Below are positions 25,992 through 34,558 of a DNA stretch of 64,000 bases, in pieces (position 1 is the stretch's first letter; every line of letters begins with the position of its first letter). Both the position numbers and the translations under genes were made by a program. This stretch comes from Microbacterium natoriense (GTDB lineage Bacteria; Actinomycetota; Actinomycetes; Actinomycetales; Microbacteriaceae): the NCBI RefSeq assembly GCF_030816295.1, contig NZ_JAUSXV010000001.1:372001-436000 (forward strand), in the 5' to 3' direction. The notes beneath the pieces were generated by a model, which searched no databases, had not been told where the DNA came from, and was given only the letters and a program-made list of their open reading frames with translations.

Positions 25992-26513
25992 TCACTGCGC
26001 CGGCAGGCATCCGCCGTCCATGATGTACCCGCCGGCCTCGATGATCAGAGCGTCGGCCGACACCTCGCCGAAGATGCATCCGCCCTTCGGGCCGACCACG
26101 CCGAAGGCGACGCCGCGCCGACCGCCGATCGTCTGGGTGCTCATGAGGCCGGCCTCCGTCATGACCGCGACGACGGCGTCAGTCGAGATGTCGCCCGAGG
26201 TCCTCAGCGCGTCGAGAGCGGGCTGCACCTTCTCGATCGCCTCCTCGGCGGCGGCCCGGGTCTCGTCTGAGATGTCCATCCGCTGCCGATAGGTGTCGTT
26301 CTGCGCCATCGACTTTTCGGGGTCGTAGGGTGCGCACTCGGGAGGGAGTTCGACGCCCTCGACCAGCGGGCACGCGGCCGTCGGCGTCGGCGACGCAGAG
26401 GGTGGCGAACCCGCCTGCGGGCTCGCCGTCGCGCATCCGGCCAGCAGCAGCACCGTCGCACATGCGAGGGACGCGAACGCGCCCCTCGACCTATCCCCCC
26501 GGATGCCGATCAT
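25992..26513 (-). CDS. Hypothetical lipoprotein
   Basis: 173 residues. Signal peptide with lipobox LLLAGCAT (Cys about residue 25), then a Pro/Ser/Thr linker and a globular part with four more cysteines (CPLVE, PPECAP, GGCIFG, GGCLP) that could form disulphides. Family DUF6993-like by pattern, but I cannot confirm it. It lies alone on the minus strand, convergent with the S4 gene. Confidence 0.75.
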   Translation of the reverse strand: MIGIRGDRSRGAFASLACATVLLLAGCATASPQAGSPPSASPTPTAACPLVEGVELPPECAPYDPEKSMAQNDTYRQRMDISDETRAAAEEAIEKVQPALDALRTSGDISTDAVVAVMTEAGLMSTQTIGGRRGVAFGVVGPKGGCIFGEVSADALIIEAGGYIMDGGCLPAQ

Positions 26514-26551
26514 CCGCCCATGCAACCACACACGTCGCGGCGGGGGAAGGG

Positions 26552-27119
26552 TCAGCGCCCGGGCGGCCCCTCGAGAACGGTCGGAACGTACTCGAGCAGC
26601 TGCGTGCGCATGTCGAACGTACGCGCCTCGACCAGTTCGAGCGCAACATCGGGGTAGCCGTCGAAGATCCGCTCCTGACCGGTGGCGCCCGTGATCACTG
26701 GGAAGATCACGACCCGATACCGGTCGACGAGTCCTGCGGTCAGCAGCGACCGGCACAGCGATCGGCTGCCGATGGTGCTCAGCGGACGGTCGGACTCCTC
26801 CTTCAGCCGGCGCACCGCCTCCACGGCATCCGTCGCTATCAGTGTCGAGTTCTCCCACGCGAGCGGCGCCTCGAGAGACGACGAGAAGACGTATTTGCGG
26901 ATGCCGTTCAGTACGTCGGTGCCCGGCTCGCCCTCGGCGACGAGCTCCGACATCACGCGGTAGGTGGTCGCGCCCATCAGCAGGGGCTGATCCTTCTCGG
27001 GCCGGGGTGTCGAGCCACTCGAGGTACCCCGGACTCTCCATGCCCCACCATCCGGGCCAGCCCACCGCCGAGCCGTAACCGTCGAGCGAGCAGATGAAGT
27101 CGACCGTCAAAGTCTGCAT
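26552..27119 (-). pseudogene. Dihydrofolate-reductase-family (RibD C-terminal-like) protein, apparent +1 frameshift
   Basis: ATG 27119 with AAGGAG upstream starts MQTLTVDFICSLDGYGSAVG, the opening of RibD_C proteins. After YLEWLDT the frame is lost near 26999-27007 (in plus-strand GGGCCGGGG). One base fewer would give RPEKDQPLLMGATTYRVM and join to the rest (26552-26977), which holds VIGSRSL-like and FPVITGATGQE regions. The restored length would be about 188 residues, normal for the family. Function (pteridine or other NADPH-dependent reduction) unknown. Confidence 0.78.
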
Positions 27120-27322
27120 GTCGTCTCCTTCGATCCGGCCAGGTGGAACGACCCGAGCCGAGCGGATGCCGTCGCGCAGGAGTCTAGATCGGCGGGTCGA
27201 CCCTCGAAACCCCCATCTGCGAACACGCTGGCGAAAGAACCTCGGCCCCTTGTCGAGAAGAGCTGCAACAGCGCCGAGGTCGCGTTCCTCAACCGGCGAC
27301 TCGACGAGATGAGGGCCGCACC

Positions 27323-28006
27323 GTGACCGAGAAGCACTACCGTGGCGGTGTGGATGTTCCAGACCCGCTGCCCGACCACCCCGCCCCCGACAACCCGCAG
27401 GGCAAGCTCGTGCTGCTGCGCCACGGCGAGACCGAGTGGTCGCGGACCGGCCTGCACACGGGACGCACCGACATCCCGCTGACTCCGCACGGCGAAGAGC
27501 TGGCCCGCGCGGCGGGCCGGCTGGTACGCGGATACGACTTCGGGCTCATCCTGACCTCGCCGCTGCAGCGGGCGCGGCGCACGGCGGAGCTCGCGGGCCT
27601 CGACGCCGAGGTCGATCCGCTTCTCGTCGAATGGGACTACGGCGGGTACGAGGGCCGCACCACGGCAGACATCCGCGCGGAGCTCGGATACAACTGGACG
27701 GCCTTCAACCACGGAGTGATCCGCGGCGAGACGCCCGGTGAGACCGTCGAAGAGGTCGCCGCGCGCGCATCTCGGGTGCTGACCAGGGTGCTACCGGCGA
27801 TGGCCGACGGCGACGTCGCCCTGATCGCGCACGGGCACTACCTGCGCATCCTCACCGCCGTGTTCCTGCGGGAGGCACCGCGGTTCGGCGCCCAGATCAC
27901 CCTCGATGCCGGTTCGGTGTCGGTGCTCGGCTTCACCAGGGAGCAGCCGGCCATCCTCGCCTGGAACCACGGGCCCGAGCTGCCGCTGAAGCCCTCGGAG
28001 TCCTGA
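27323..28006 (+). CDS. Histidine phosphatase family protein (phosphoglycerate-mutase-like)
   Basis: 227 residues. The phospho-accepting motif LLRHGETEWS is at about residue 31; the second His is in LIAHGHYLR, and TSPLQRARRTAEL carries the second Arg. GTG start. Members of this type dephosphorylate small molecules such as acid-phosphatase substrates. The 200 bases before it contain no gene I can support. Confidence 0.92.
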   Translation: MTEKHYRGGVDVPDPLPDHPAPDNPQGKLVLLRHGETEWSRTGLHTGRTDIPLTPHGEELARAAGRLVRGYDFGLILTSPLQRARRTAELAGLDAEVDPLLVEWDYGGYEGRTTADIRAELGYNWTAFNHGVIRGETPGETVEEVAARASRVLTRVLPAMADGDVALIAHGHYLRILTAVFLREAPRFGAQITLDAGSVSVLGFTREQPAILAWNHGPELPLKPSES

Positions 28007-28043
28007 CATCTCCTCTGTCGGCGGTGTCGGGCACGATGGTCGC

Positions 28044-28829
28044 ATGGCTGACGGATACGACCCCGGGTTCCTCACGACCCCTCTCCCGCTCCCCCGTCCC
28101 GCGGACATCACACGCACGCTCGACTACCCCCGGTTCACGGTGCTGCTCGATCCCTCTCGGCGACTGGCGGCGGCGACCGGGGTGAACATCGAAGGCTCGA
28201 CGCTGCGCGATCTTCCCCGTGCCGGCGAATGGCGCCTCGACCCGAGGATCGGCGACGACGAGCAGACCGGCCCCGCCGTGTACGCGCGCAACGATCTCGA
28301 CCGCGGTCATCTCGTACGTCGCCGCGATCCCGGCTGGGGAGCGGTCGACGACGCCCGCGCTGCCATGGAGGCGACGTTCTTCTACCCGAACGCGGCTCCG
28401 CAGGCTGCAGGGTTCAACCAGTCGAAGGAGCTGTGGCTCGGCCTGGAAGACCATGTGCTCGCGTACGCCGAGGCGACGGATCAGCGCATCTCGGTCTTCA
28501 CGGCGCCGGTGCTCGGCCCGGAAGACCCGCCTTATCGCGGCGTCCGCATCCCGTTGAGGTTCTGGAAGATCGCCGCCTGGCAGGGGGCCGAGGGGCTCGC
28601 GACCGCCGGTTTCCTCCTCGACCAGAGCGAGCTCATCGACACCCGTGACGACCTGCTCGCCGCTGCGCCGCTCGGCGCCTTCCGCACCTTTCAGGTGCCG
28701 GTCGCCGAGATCGCGCGTCTCACCGGGCTCGATCTCGGTCGGATGCCGGCGGGCGACGTGCTCGCGGAGAGCGCCGTGCGGGCGGGGGAATGGCAGATGC
28801 TGTCGTCGGTCGACGACATCGTGCTCTGA
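28044..28829 (+). CDS. DNA/RNA non-specific endonuclease (NUC1-like)
   Basis: 261 residues. The catalytic DRGH motif is in NDLDRGHLVRR, and the metal-binding Asn lies in PQAAGFNQSKELW; the order fits the Serratia-nuclease beta-beta-alpha-metal fold. No signal peptide is seen, which is unusual because many members are secreted; it may act inside the cell or be exported otherwise. Confidence 0.9.
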   Translation: MADGYDPGFLTTPLPLPRPADITRTLDYPRFTVLLDPSRRLAAATGVNIEGSTLRDLPRAGEWRLDPRIGDDEQTGPAVYARNDLDRGHLVRRRDPGWGAVDDARAAMEATFFYPNAAPQAAGFNQSKELWLGLEDHVLAYAEATDQRISVFTAPVLGPEDPPYRGVRIPLRFWKIAAWQGAEGLATAGFLLDQSELIDTRDDLLAAAPLGAFRTFQVPVAEIARLTGLDLGRMPAGDVLAESAVRAGEWQMLSSVDDIVL

Positions 28830-29011
28830 GTGCGTCGTCAGCGATCAGCGTCCACCGTCATCCGGACCGGGATCGGGCTCGCCCATCCGTCGATCGCTCG
28901 ATGATCGTTCGGGCGACTCGCTCACGGCCGCGGTGACGGTGCTCGCGGTCTTCGCGCTCGAAGATCCCCGACGCGCGAGGAAGACCGCGTGGGCGATCTC
29001 GAGGGGAGGGA

Positions 29012-29995
29012 TCATCGCAGCACGACGACGCCTTTGCCGCCTACGACGCCGGCTTCCATGTCGCGATGGGCCTGGACGATGTCGTCGAGTGCGTACGTGC
29101 GGCCCACGGGGACGGTTGCACGGCCGTCGGCGACCGCATCGAGGAACTGCTGAAGCGTGTCCGCTCCGAGGTCCGCGGCCTCTCCCGAATACGCGGTGAG
29201 ACGGACGCCGTTCGGCAGCCAGTCCATCGGGTAGAACTCCTCGATGCTCCACCGGTTCGACAGCATCCCCGTGAAGCAGACCGTGCCGCCGGGTCGCACG
29301 GCACGCAGGGTGTCCCGCATGGCGTCGACCCCGACCAGCTCGATGGCGCCGTCGACTCCTCCGGGGAGCAGCCGACGAATCTGTGCCGCGACATCTCCGT
29401 CGTCGACGAGAACACGATCGACACCGACGCTCTCCAGCAGCGCACGGGCGGCTTCGCGGCGGGTGGTCGCGTACACGGTCATGCCATGGAGCTTGGCGAG
29501 GACCGCCGCCGCGAGCCCCACCGACGAGGTGCCTCCGCGGATCAGGATGCTGTCGCCGGGTTTCGCCTCGAGACCGATGTCGAGCGAGCCGTTGGCGGTC
29601 TGCAGCATCTCAGGAACCGCGCCCAGCACGTTCCACGGCAGGGAGCTGCGGAACGGGATCGTCTGCGCCGCGGGAACGACGACGTACTCCGCGTAGCCGC
29701 CATCGAACTCCCGCCCCATGCCGCCCATCATCGTGACGACCTGGGTGCCCCTGTCGAACTCGCCACCGGGAGCGTCTTCCACGATCCCCGCGGCTTCGAT
29801 GCCAGGGATGCGCGGGAACGATCCCGAGTACGCCTGACCGTTCCGGAAGTGCAGTTCGGACTGGTTGAGCCCGAACGCGTGCACTTTGATGAGCACCTGC
29901 CCGGGAGCCGCCGCCGGAACAGGACGCTCGCGGATCTCAAGGACCTCCGGAGTGCCGGGTGCAGTGACGACGACCGCCCGCATAGTCGTGGTCAT
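29012..29995 (-). CDS. Zinc-independent quinone oxidoreductase-type alcohol dehydrogenase
   Basis: 327 residues. MDR fold: VKVHAFGLNQSELHFRNG, then the nucleotide loop GGTSSVGLAAAVLA at about residue 155. There is no structural-zinc cysteine cluster, so it is the quinone-reductase/enoyl type that uses NADPH. Start ATG overlaps the MarR stop (ATGA); the pair is one operon, and the MarR protein probably controls the reductase in response to its substrate. Confidence 0.9.
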   Translation of the reverse strand: MTTTMRAVVVTAPGTPEVLEIRERPVPAAAPGQVLIKVHAFGLNQSELHFRNGQAYSGSFPRIPGIEAAGIVEDAPGGEFDRGTQVVTMMGGMGREFDGGYAEYVVVPAAQTIPFRSSLPWNVLGAVPEMLQTANGSLDIGLEAKPGDSILIRGGTSSVGLAAAVLAKLHGMTVYATTRREAARALLESVGVDRVLVDDGDVAAQIRRLLPGGVDGAIELVGVDAMRDTLRAVRPGGTVCFTGMLSNRWSIEEFYPMDWLPNGVRLTAYSGEAADLGADTLQQFLDAVADGRATVPVGRTYALDDIVQAHRDMEAGVVGGKGVVVLR

Positions 29996-30429
29996 GCGAG
30001 CACCGCGCTGCGTGCGGCGACGGCTCGAGCGCCGATGCGCGTCAACGCCTCCGACAGCATCTCGATGCCCGATTCCTCCCCGAGGAGTTCCGCGATGACC
30101 TGCTGCGCCACCTGCTCAGCCGAGGCGCGAGCGTCTTCCCCGGATCGGGTGAGAGCGACCAGCGAGGAGCGCCGATCATCGGGATTCGGTCGGCGAACCG
30201 CCAGACCGTCGCGCTCGAGACGGTCGATGAACTTGCTGGCGGCGCCGACCGTGATCGACAGAGCATCGCTGACATCCTGCACCCGCACTGCTCCGTCGTG
30301 GCGGTGCACGGTCTGCAGTGCCATCAACGTGCCGAGACCCACGCGGTCAGACCGCAGGAGCTCGTGCTCGACCGCGTTCCATACGTCGGTCTCGACTCTG
30401 ACGAGAAGCTCGAAGAAGTTCATGCTCAT
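29992..30429 (-). CDS. MarR-family regulator of the quinone oxidoreductase
   Basis: 145 residues. Winged helix: VQDVSDALSITVGAASKFIDRLERDGLAVRRPNPDDRRSS. Transcript looks leaderless: on the minus strand TAATGT ends seven bases before ATG 30429 and no ribosome binding site is present. An inverted repeat overlaps that promoter. Confidence 0.9.
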   Translation of the reverse strand: MSMNFFELLVRVETDVWNAVEHELLRSDRVGLGTLMALQTVHRHDGAVRVQDVSDALSITVGAASKFIDRLERDGLAVRRPNPDDRRSSLVALTRSGEDARASAEQVAQQVIAELLGEESGIEMLSEALTRIGARAVAARSAVLA

Positions 30430-30440
30430 GAGAACTACAT

Positions 30441-30454
30441 TACTCGTAAGAGTA
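30441..30454. promoter_or_regulatory. MarR operator candidate
   Basis: TACTC, four bases, GAGTA: a perfect inverted repeat that overlaps the predicted -10 region of the leaderless MarR gene, the place expected for autorepression. Confidence 0.5.
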
Positions 30455-30507
30455 TTCCCAGGAACATAAATTCTGCGCCGTCTAGATCGAGGAGCGGCGC
30501 TCCACAG

Positions 30508-31845
30508 TCATCGCGCGCTCTTCACCTCGTCGTAGGCGCGGAGCGCCGCTCGACGGGTCTCCCGCAGGTCGACGATCGGCTCATCTCGGCTGTCTGCGGC
30601 CCAGCGGTCGATGTACCGACGCTGCGGATCGAACTTCTCGGCCTGGCGCACGGGGTTGAACACGCGGAAGTAGGGTGCGGCATCCGCGCCCGACCCCGCG
30701 ACCCACTGCCAGTTGAAGGGGTTGCTCGCAGCATCCGCGTCGACCAGGGTGTCCCAGAACCACTGCTCGCCGATCCGCCAGTCGATGAGCAGGTTCTTCA
30801 CGAGAAAGGAGGCGACGACCATGCGGACCCGGTTGTGCATGTGGCCGGTCTCCCACAGTTCGCGCATTCCGGCATCGACCAATGGCACCCCGGTGCGTCC
30901 GCGTCGCCAGGCACGCAGCGCGTCCTCGTCGAGACAAGGCCAGGGGAACCGGTCGAACTCCGGCCGAAGGTTGCGCGTGGCGAGGTCGGGGAAGCGGTCG
31001 AGGGTGTGCCAGGCGAACTCCCGCCAGCCGAGCTCCGTGAGGAACCTGCTTCCGCCCTCGGCCGCGACCGCCTCGTGCCACACGGTGAACGGGCTGAGCT
31101 CTCCCCAGCGCAGCCGCGGCGACAGCATCGACGTCGCCTCGAGGCCGGGTTCGTCACGAGCCCGGTCGTAGTCGGCGAGACCCGAGCGAACGAACCTCTG
31201 CAGCTGTCGGCGGGCGGCCGGCTCCCCCGGCTCCCACGTCTCCGCGAGACCTCCGGCCCAATCGGGCGCGTGCGGGCGCAGCTGCCAGTCGTCGAGGTCG
31301 TCGGACGGGACGCGCGCGCTTCCCGCCGCGGCCGAGGGAGGAGCCGGCAGCGGCGCACGCGGAGCCGGACGGTTCTGGCACGCACGCCAGAACGGGGTGA
31401 ACACCGAATAGTGCCCTCCGCTTCCGGTCGTCACCGTCCAGGGCTCATGCAGCAGCGACGCGGCGAAGGAGGCGACCTGGTTCCCCTCCGACCGCAGCCG
31501 TCTCTTGATCTCCGCGTCGACCAGCCGTTCCGGCGCGCCGTAACGGCGGTTCCAGAAGATCGCGTCCGCCTCGGCCTGCGCGGCGACTTCGGGCACGATG
31601 CGCGTCGCTTGCCCTCTACGCAGCACCAGCGGGATGCCGAGATCGCGCAGCCCCCCGGCGAGAGATGCGAGCGAGTGGTGCAGCCACCATCGTGCGGCGC
31701 CGCCGAGCGGACGGATGCCCTCCGACTCCTCATCGAGGACGTACAGGGCGACGACCGCTCCACCTCTCGCCGCCGCGGCCGAGAGAGCAGGATTGTCGGT
31801 CACGCGCAGGTCGTCGCGGAACCACACCAGACTCGCCCGGGTCAT
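30508..31845 (-). CDS. phr: Deoxyribodipyrimidine photolyase (cryptochrome/photolyase family)
   Basis: 445 residues. N-terminal Rossmann-like antenna domain starts LVWFRDDLRVTDNPAL; the FAD-binding C-terminal domain has WGELSPFTVW, LGWREFAWH, RRGRTGVPLVDAGMREL and NPFNWQWVAGSG. It repairs cyclobutane pyrimidine dimers with light. It lies 16 bases downstream of the ferrochelatase, at the end of the carotenoid run, so it is probably co-expressed with pigment genes. Confidence 0.95.
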   Translation of the reverse strand: MTRASLVWFRDDLRVTDNPALSAAAARGGAVVALYVLDEESEGIRPLGGAARWWLHHSLASLAGGLRDLGIPLVLRRGQATRIVPEVAAQAEADAIFWNRRYGAPERLVDAEIKRRLRSEGNQVASFAASLLHEPWTVTTGSGGHYSVFTPFWRACQNRPAPRAPLPAPPSAAAGSARVPSDDLDDWQLRPHAPDWAGGLAETWEPGEPAARRQLQRFVRSGLADYDRARDEPGLEATSMLSPRLRWGELSPFTVWHEAVAAEGGSRFLTELGWREFAWHTLDRFPDLATRNLRPEFDRFPWPCLDEDALRAWRRGRTGVPLVDAGMRELWETGHMHNRVRMVVASFLVKNLLIDWRIGEQWFWDTLVDADAASNPFNWQWVAGSGADAAPYFRVFNPVRQAEKFDPQRRYIDRWAADSRDEPIVDLRETRRAALRAYDEVKSAR

Positions 31846-31861
31846 GGACGACCGCTCCGCG

Positions 31862-33040
31862 TCATGGCGCGACCCCTGCAGCCGCGGGCTTGAACCCGGC
31901 CCTGACGTTCTCGCAGCATCCGGGTCGGCACACGTCGAACCATGGTCCGAGCGGCGTCACCGCCGGGCGCTCTGCAGGATCCACCGCGGCGATGCGCTCT
32001 TCGATGAGGTCGACGATGCCGGCCACGAACACGCGGTCGGCTCCGGGAGTCGCGGCGCGGACAGCCTGGATGCCTGCGGACGCAGCCGCCTCGAGCGCCT
32101 CGGTGTCCAGATCCCACAGCACTTCCATGTGGTCGCTCACGAACCCGATCGGCGAGATCGCGATGGCCGTGACGCCTTCGGCAGGCAGCTCTCCGATGCG
32201 GTCGCAGATGTCGGGCTCGAGCCACGGCTGTGACGCCGGGCCCGAGCGCGACTGGTACACCAGTTCCCAGCCGATGCCGTCGAGCCGCGCATCCCGACGG
32301 ACCACCCGCTCCACGACGGCGGCCGCGACGGCGAGATGCTGCGCCTCGTAGGCCCCACCGGGTCCGTAGTCCCGATCGCGCGGCCCAGAGCGCTGCGCGT
32401 CTGCGGTGGGGATCGAGTGGGTGGTGAACAGCACGCGGATCGCGCCGGCATCCGCCCCCTCCTCCAGGAACCCGCCGAGCGCCGCCGCGATGCTGTCGAC
32501 GAAGGAGTCCACGAAGCCGGGGTGATCGAAGAACTGGCGGATCTTGTCGATCGTGACCGTGCCGCCGAGCTGCGTCTCGTCGAGTGCTCGCGCGAAGTCC
32601 TCGCGGTACTGCCTGCAGCTCGAGAACGAGCTGTAGGCGCTCGTCGCGAAGGCGAGCAGCCGCGTGCAGCCGTCGTCCGCCGCCTGCTGCACGGCGTCAG
32701 GCAGGTACGGCGCCCAGTTGCGGTTTCCCCAGTAGACGGGCAGGTCGAGTCCGCGTGCGGCGATCTCGGCCTCGAGTGCAGCTTTCAGCTGCCGGTTCTG
32801 CTCGTTGATCGGGCTGATGCCGCCGAAGTGACGGTAGTGGTGCGCGACCTCCTCCAACCGCTCGTCGGGGATGCCGCGTCCTCGCGTCACGTTGCGCAGG
32901 AACGGAATGACGTCATCCTGCCCCTCCGGACCACCGAACCCCGCCAACAGAATCGCGTCATAGCGCTGCGGCGCGACGGCGAACGGCTCTCCGGCTGCGC
33001 AGGCCGGCGAGGCGTGGGGAACGGACGATGCAGATGTCAT
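31862..33040 (-). CDS. hemH: Coproporphyrin/protohaem ferrochelatase
   Basis: 392 residues. FGGPEGQDDVIPFLRNV, a C-terminal FVSDHMEVLWDLDTEA, and catalytic His in the TTHSIP region are ferrochelatase marks. The C-terminal CRPGCCEN gives cysteines for the [2Fe-2S] cluster typical of actinobacterial enzymes. In actinobacteria it usually inserts iron into coproporphyrin (CpfC). RBS GGAGG. It follows crtEb by 21 bases on the same strand, and no other haem-synthesis gene is near. Confidence 0.95.
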   Translation of the reverse strand: MTSASSVPHASPACAAGEPFAVAPQRYDAILLAGFGGPEGQDDVIPFLRNVTRGRGIPDERLEEVAHHYRHFGGISPINEQNRQLKAALEAEIAARGLDLPVYWGNRNWAPYLPDAVQQAADDGCTRLLAFATSAYSSFSSCRQYREDFARALDETQLGGTVTIDKIRQFFDHPGFVDSFVDSIAAALGGFLEEGADAGAIRVLFTTHSIPTADAQRSGPRDRDYGPGGAYEAQHLAVAAAVVERVVRRDARLDGIGWELVYQSRSGPASQPWLEPDICDRIGELPAEGVTAIAISPIGFVSDHMEVLWDLDTEALEAAASAGIQAVRAATPGADRVFVAGIVDLIEERIAAVDPAERPAVTPLGPWFDVCRPGCCENVRAGFKPAAAGVAP

Positions 33041-33061
33041 GATGACCTCCAGGTTTCGAGT

Positions 33062-33922
33062 TCAGTCGGCGCGGATGACGGACCAGATGAGCAGCATGGT
33101 GACGAGGAAGCCGCACAGGTAGTTGATCCAGAGGAAGTGCCGCCAGCCGCGGTTCGCGGCACCGGACTCCACGTCGCTCACGCGGGCGAACGGTGCAGCT
33201 GCGCACAGATACGGGATCGCGAGCGCGGCGGCCCACGCGGCAGGGTCACCGGCGGTGAGCATGAGCAGTGCGGCGAGGCTCCACAGCGACATCGCCAGGC
33301 GCACCGTGCGAGCGGCGCCGAGGACGGTCGCGATGGACGCGATTCCTCCTTCGCGATCGGGAATCACGTCCTGCACGGCGCCGAAAGCGTGGCTCGCCAT
33401 CCCCCAGAGGAAGAAGGCGATCAGGATCGTTCCCGATCGAAGATCGGGAACTCCGCCGGCGAGCAGGATGCCGTACAGAGCGGGGCTGACGAAGTGCACG
33501 CTCGATGTCACCGAGTCGAGGACCGGCACCTCCTTGAACCGGAACGGCGGTGCCGAGTAGGCCACCACGGCGAAGAGACTCACCGCCAGCACGGGCCAGG
33601 AGATCGCGGGTCCCAGCACCACGAGTGCGATCACGAACGGAAGACAGATGCAGAAGGCCGTGATCAGCACGATGCGATGACGACGAGGGTTGAGCAGTGC
33701 GCCCTCGACGCCGCCCTTGCGGGGGTTCGCGAGATCGGAGGCGTAGTCGAACACGTCGTTCACGCCGTACATCGCGAAGTTGTACGGGATCAGGAAGAAG
33801 ATCGTCCCGATCACGAGCGCCGCATCGATCTCGCCCGCGACGAGCAGGTACGCAGCCGCGAACGGGAAGGCCGTGTTGATCCAGCTCAGCGGCCGGGAGG
33901 CGGTGAGCAGCTCAGCGATCAT
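33062..33922 (-). CDS. crtEb: Lycopene elongase (UbiA-type prenyltransferase, C50 carotenoids)
   Basis: 286 residues with eight or nine membrane helices. The Asp-rich motif NDVFDYASD (about residue 55) and second motif DVIPDREGG are UbiA signatures. Its place directly after two short lycopene-cyclase-subunit genes is the arrangement of decaprenoxanthin/sarcinaxanthin clusters, where it adds C5 units to lycopene. Start overlaps the end of crtYf by 11 bases. Confidence 0.92.
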   Translation of the reverse strand: MIAELLTASRPLSWINTAFPFAAAYLLVAGEIDAALVIGTIFFLIPYNFAMYGVNDVFDYASDLANPRKGGVEGALLNPRRHRIVLITAFCICLPFVIALVVLGPAISWPVLAVSLFAVVAYSAPPFRFKEVPVLDSVTSSVHFVSPALYGILLAGGVPDLRSGTILIAFFLWGMASHAFGAVQDVIPDREGGIASIATVLGAARTVRLAMSLWSLAALLMLTAGDPAAWAAALAIPYLCAAAPFARVSDVESGAANRGWRHFLWINYLCGFLVTMLLIWSVIRAD

Positions 33923-34214
33923 CGCGGCTCCGCAGTCTCGTCCAGAGCGCAGGCAGCAGGATGACGGCGGCCAGCGGATAGGCGAAGTCTTCTATCGGCG
34001 CCAACCCGATCCGCGGACCGAGGATCAGCGGATCCGCGTAGGTGAAGAGCCCGGCGGCGATCATGACGGTGTCGAACACCGCGGTGAGGATCAGCAGGAC
34101 GAGAGCGCCGAGCGCCAGCGGGCCGGCGCTCACGCGACGGACGCCGCGGCCGAACACCGCGGCGAGGACCACCGCGAGCACCAGGAACACGCCCGCGAGC
34201 AGGAGGTACGTCAT
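33912..34214 (-). CDS. crtYf: C50 carotenoid cyclase subunit (CrtYf-like)
   Basis: 100 residues with three membrane helices. IGLAPIEDFAYPLAAVILLPALW carries the conserved PxE-type motif of heterodimeric lycopene cyclases. It is the partner of the next gene; together they close rings on the C50 precursor. ATG 34214 overlaps the upstream stop (ATGA). Confidence 0.88.
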   Translation of the reverse strand: MTYLLLAGVFLVLAVVLAAVFGRGVRRVSAGPLALGALVLLILTAVFDTVMIAAGLFTYADPLILGPRIGLAPIEDFAYPLAAVILLPALWTRLRSRDDR

Positions 34215-34558
34215 CCGCGCCTCCTCGGTCCCGGCCGACGAGATGCGGCGCGGCGCAACAGGCGTTCTGCACCGAGCACCAGCACCATGGTGACCTCGCA
34301 CAGGAACAGCAGGAAAACGGGCTCTTCGATCGGAAGCTCGGGGGCGATCATGACGCCGGTGAGATAGGGCCCGTCGCCGCGCGCGAAGATGCCGAGTCCG
34401 ATGCCGACGAGATCCCAGACGAGGAAGAACACGAGCCCCGCGGCGAGCACCAGGAGCGCCTGTCGCCACGAACGACCGAGGAAGAGCCGGAACCGCAGGT
34501 CGACCGCGACCACGCACGCGGATGCGGCGAGGAGGCAGAGCAGGTAGATCGTGCTCAT
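34211..34558 (-). CDS. crtYe: C50 carotenoid cyclase subunit (CrtYe-like)
   Basis: 115 residues with three membrane helices. IAPELPIEEPVFLLFLCEVT contains the PxEE motif of small-subunit lycopene cyclases. ATG 34558 overlaps the crtI stop (ATGA). Confidence 0.88.
   Translation of the reverse strand: MSTIYLLCLLAASACVVAVDLRFRLFLGRSWRQALLVLAAGLVFFLVWDLVGIGLGIFARGDGPYLTGVMIAPELPIEEPVFLLFLCEVTMVLVLGAERLLRRAASRRPGPRRRG

Noticed and set aside
27180..27326. Open plus-strand frame ending in VAFLNRRLDEMRAAP before the phosphatase gene
   Set aside because: No start codon with a ribosome binding site and no family; too short to support.
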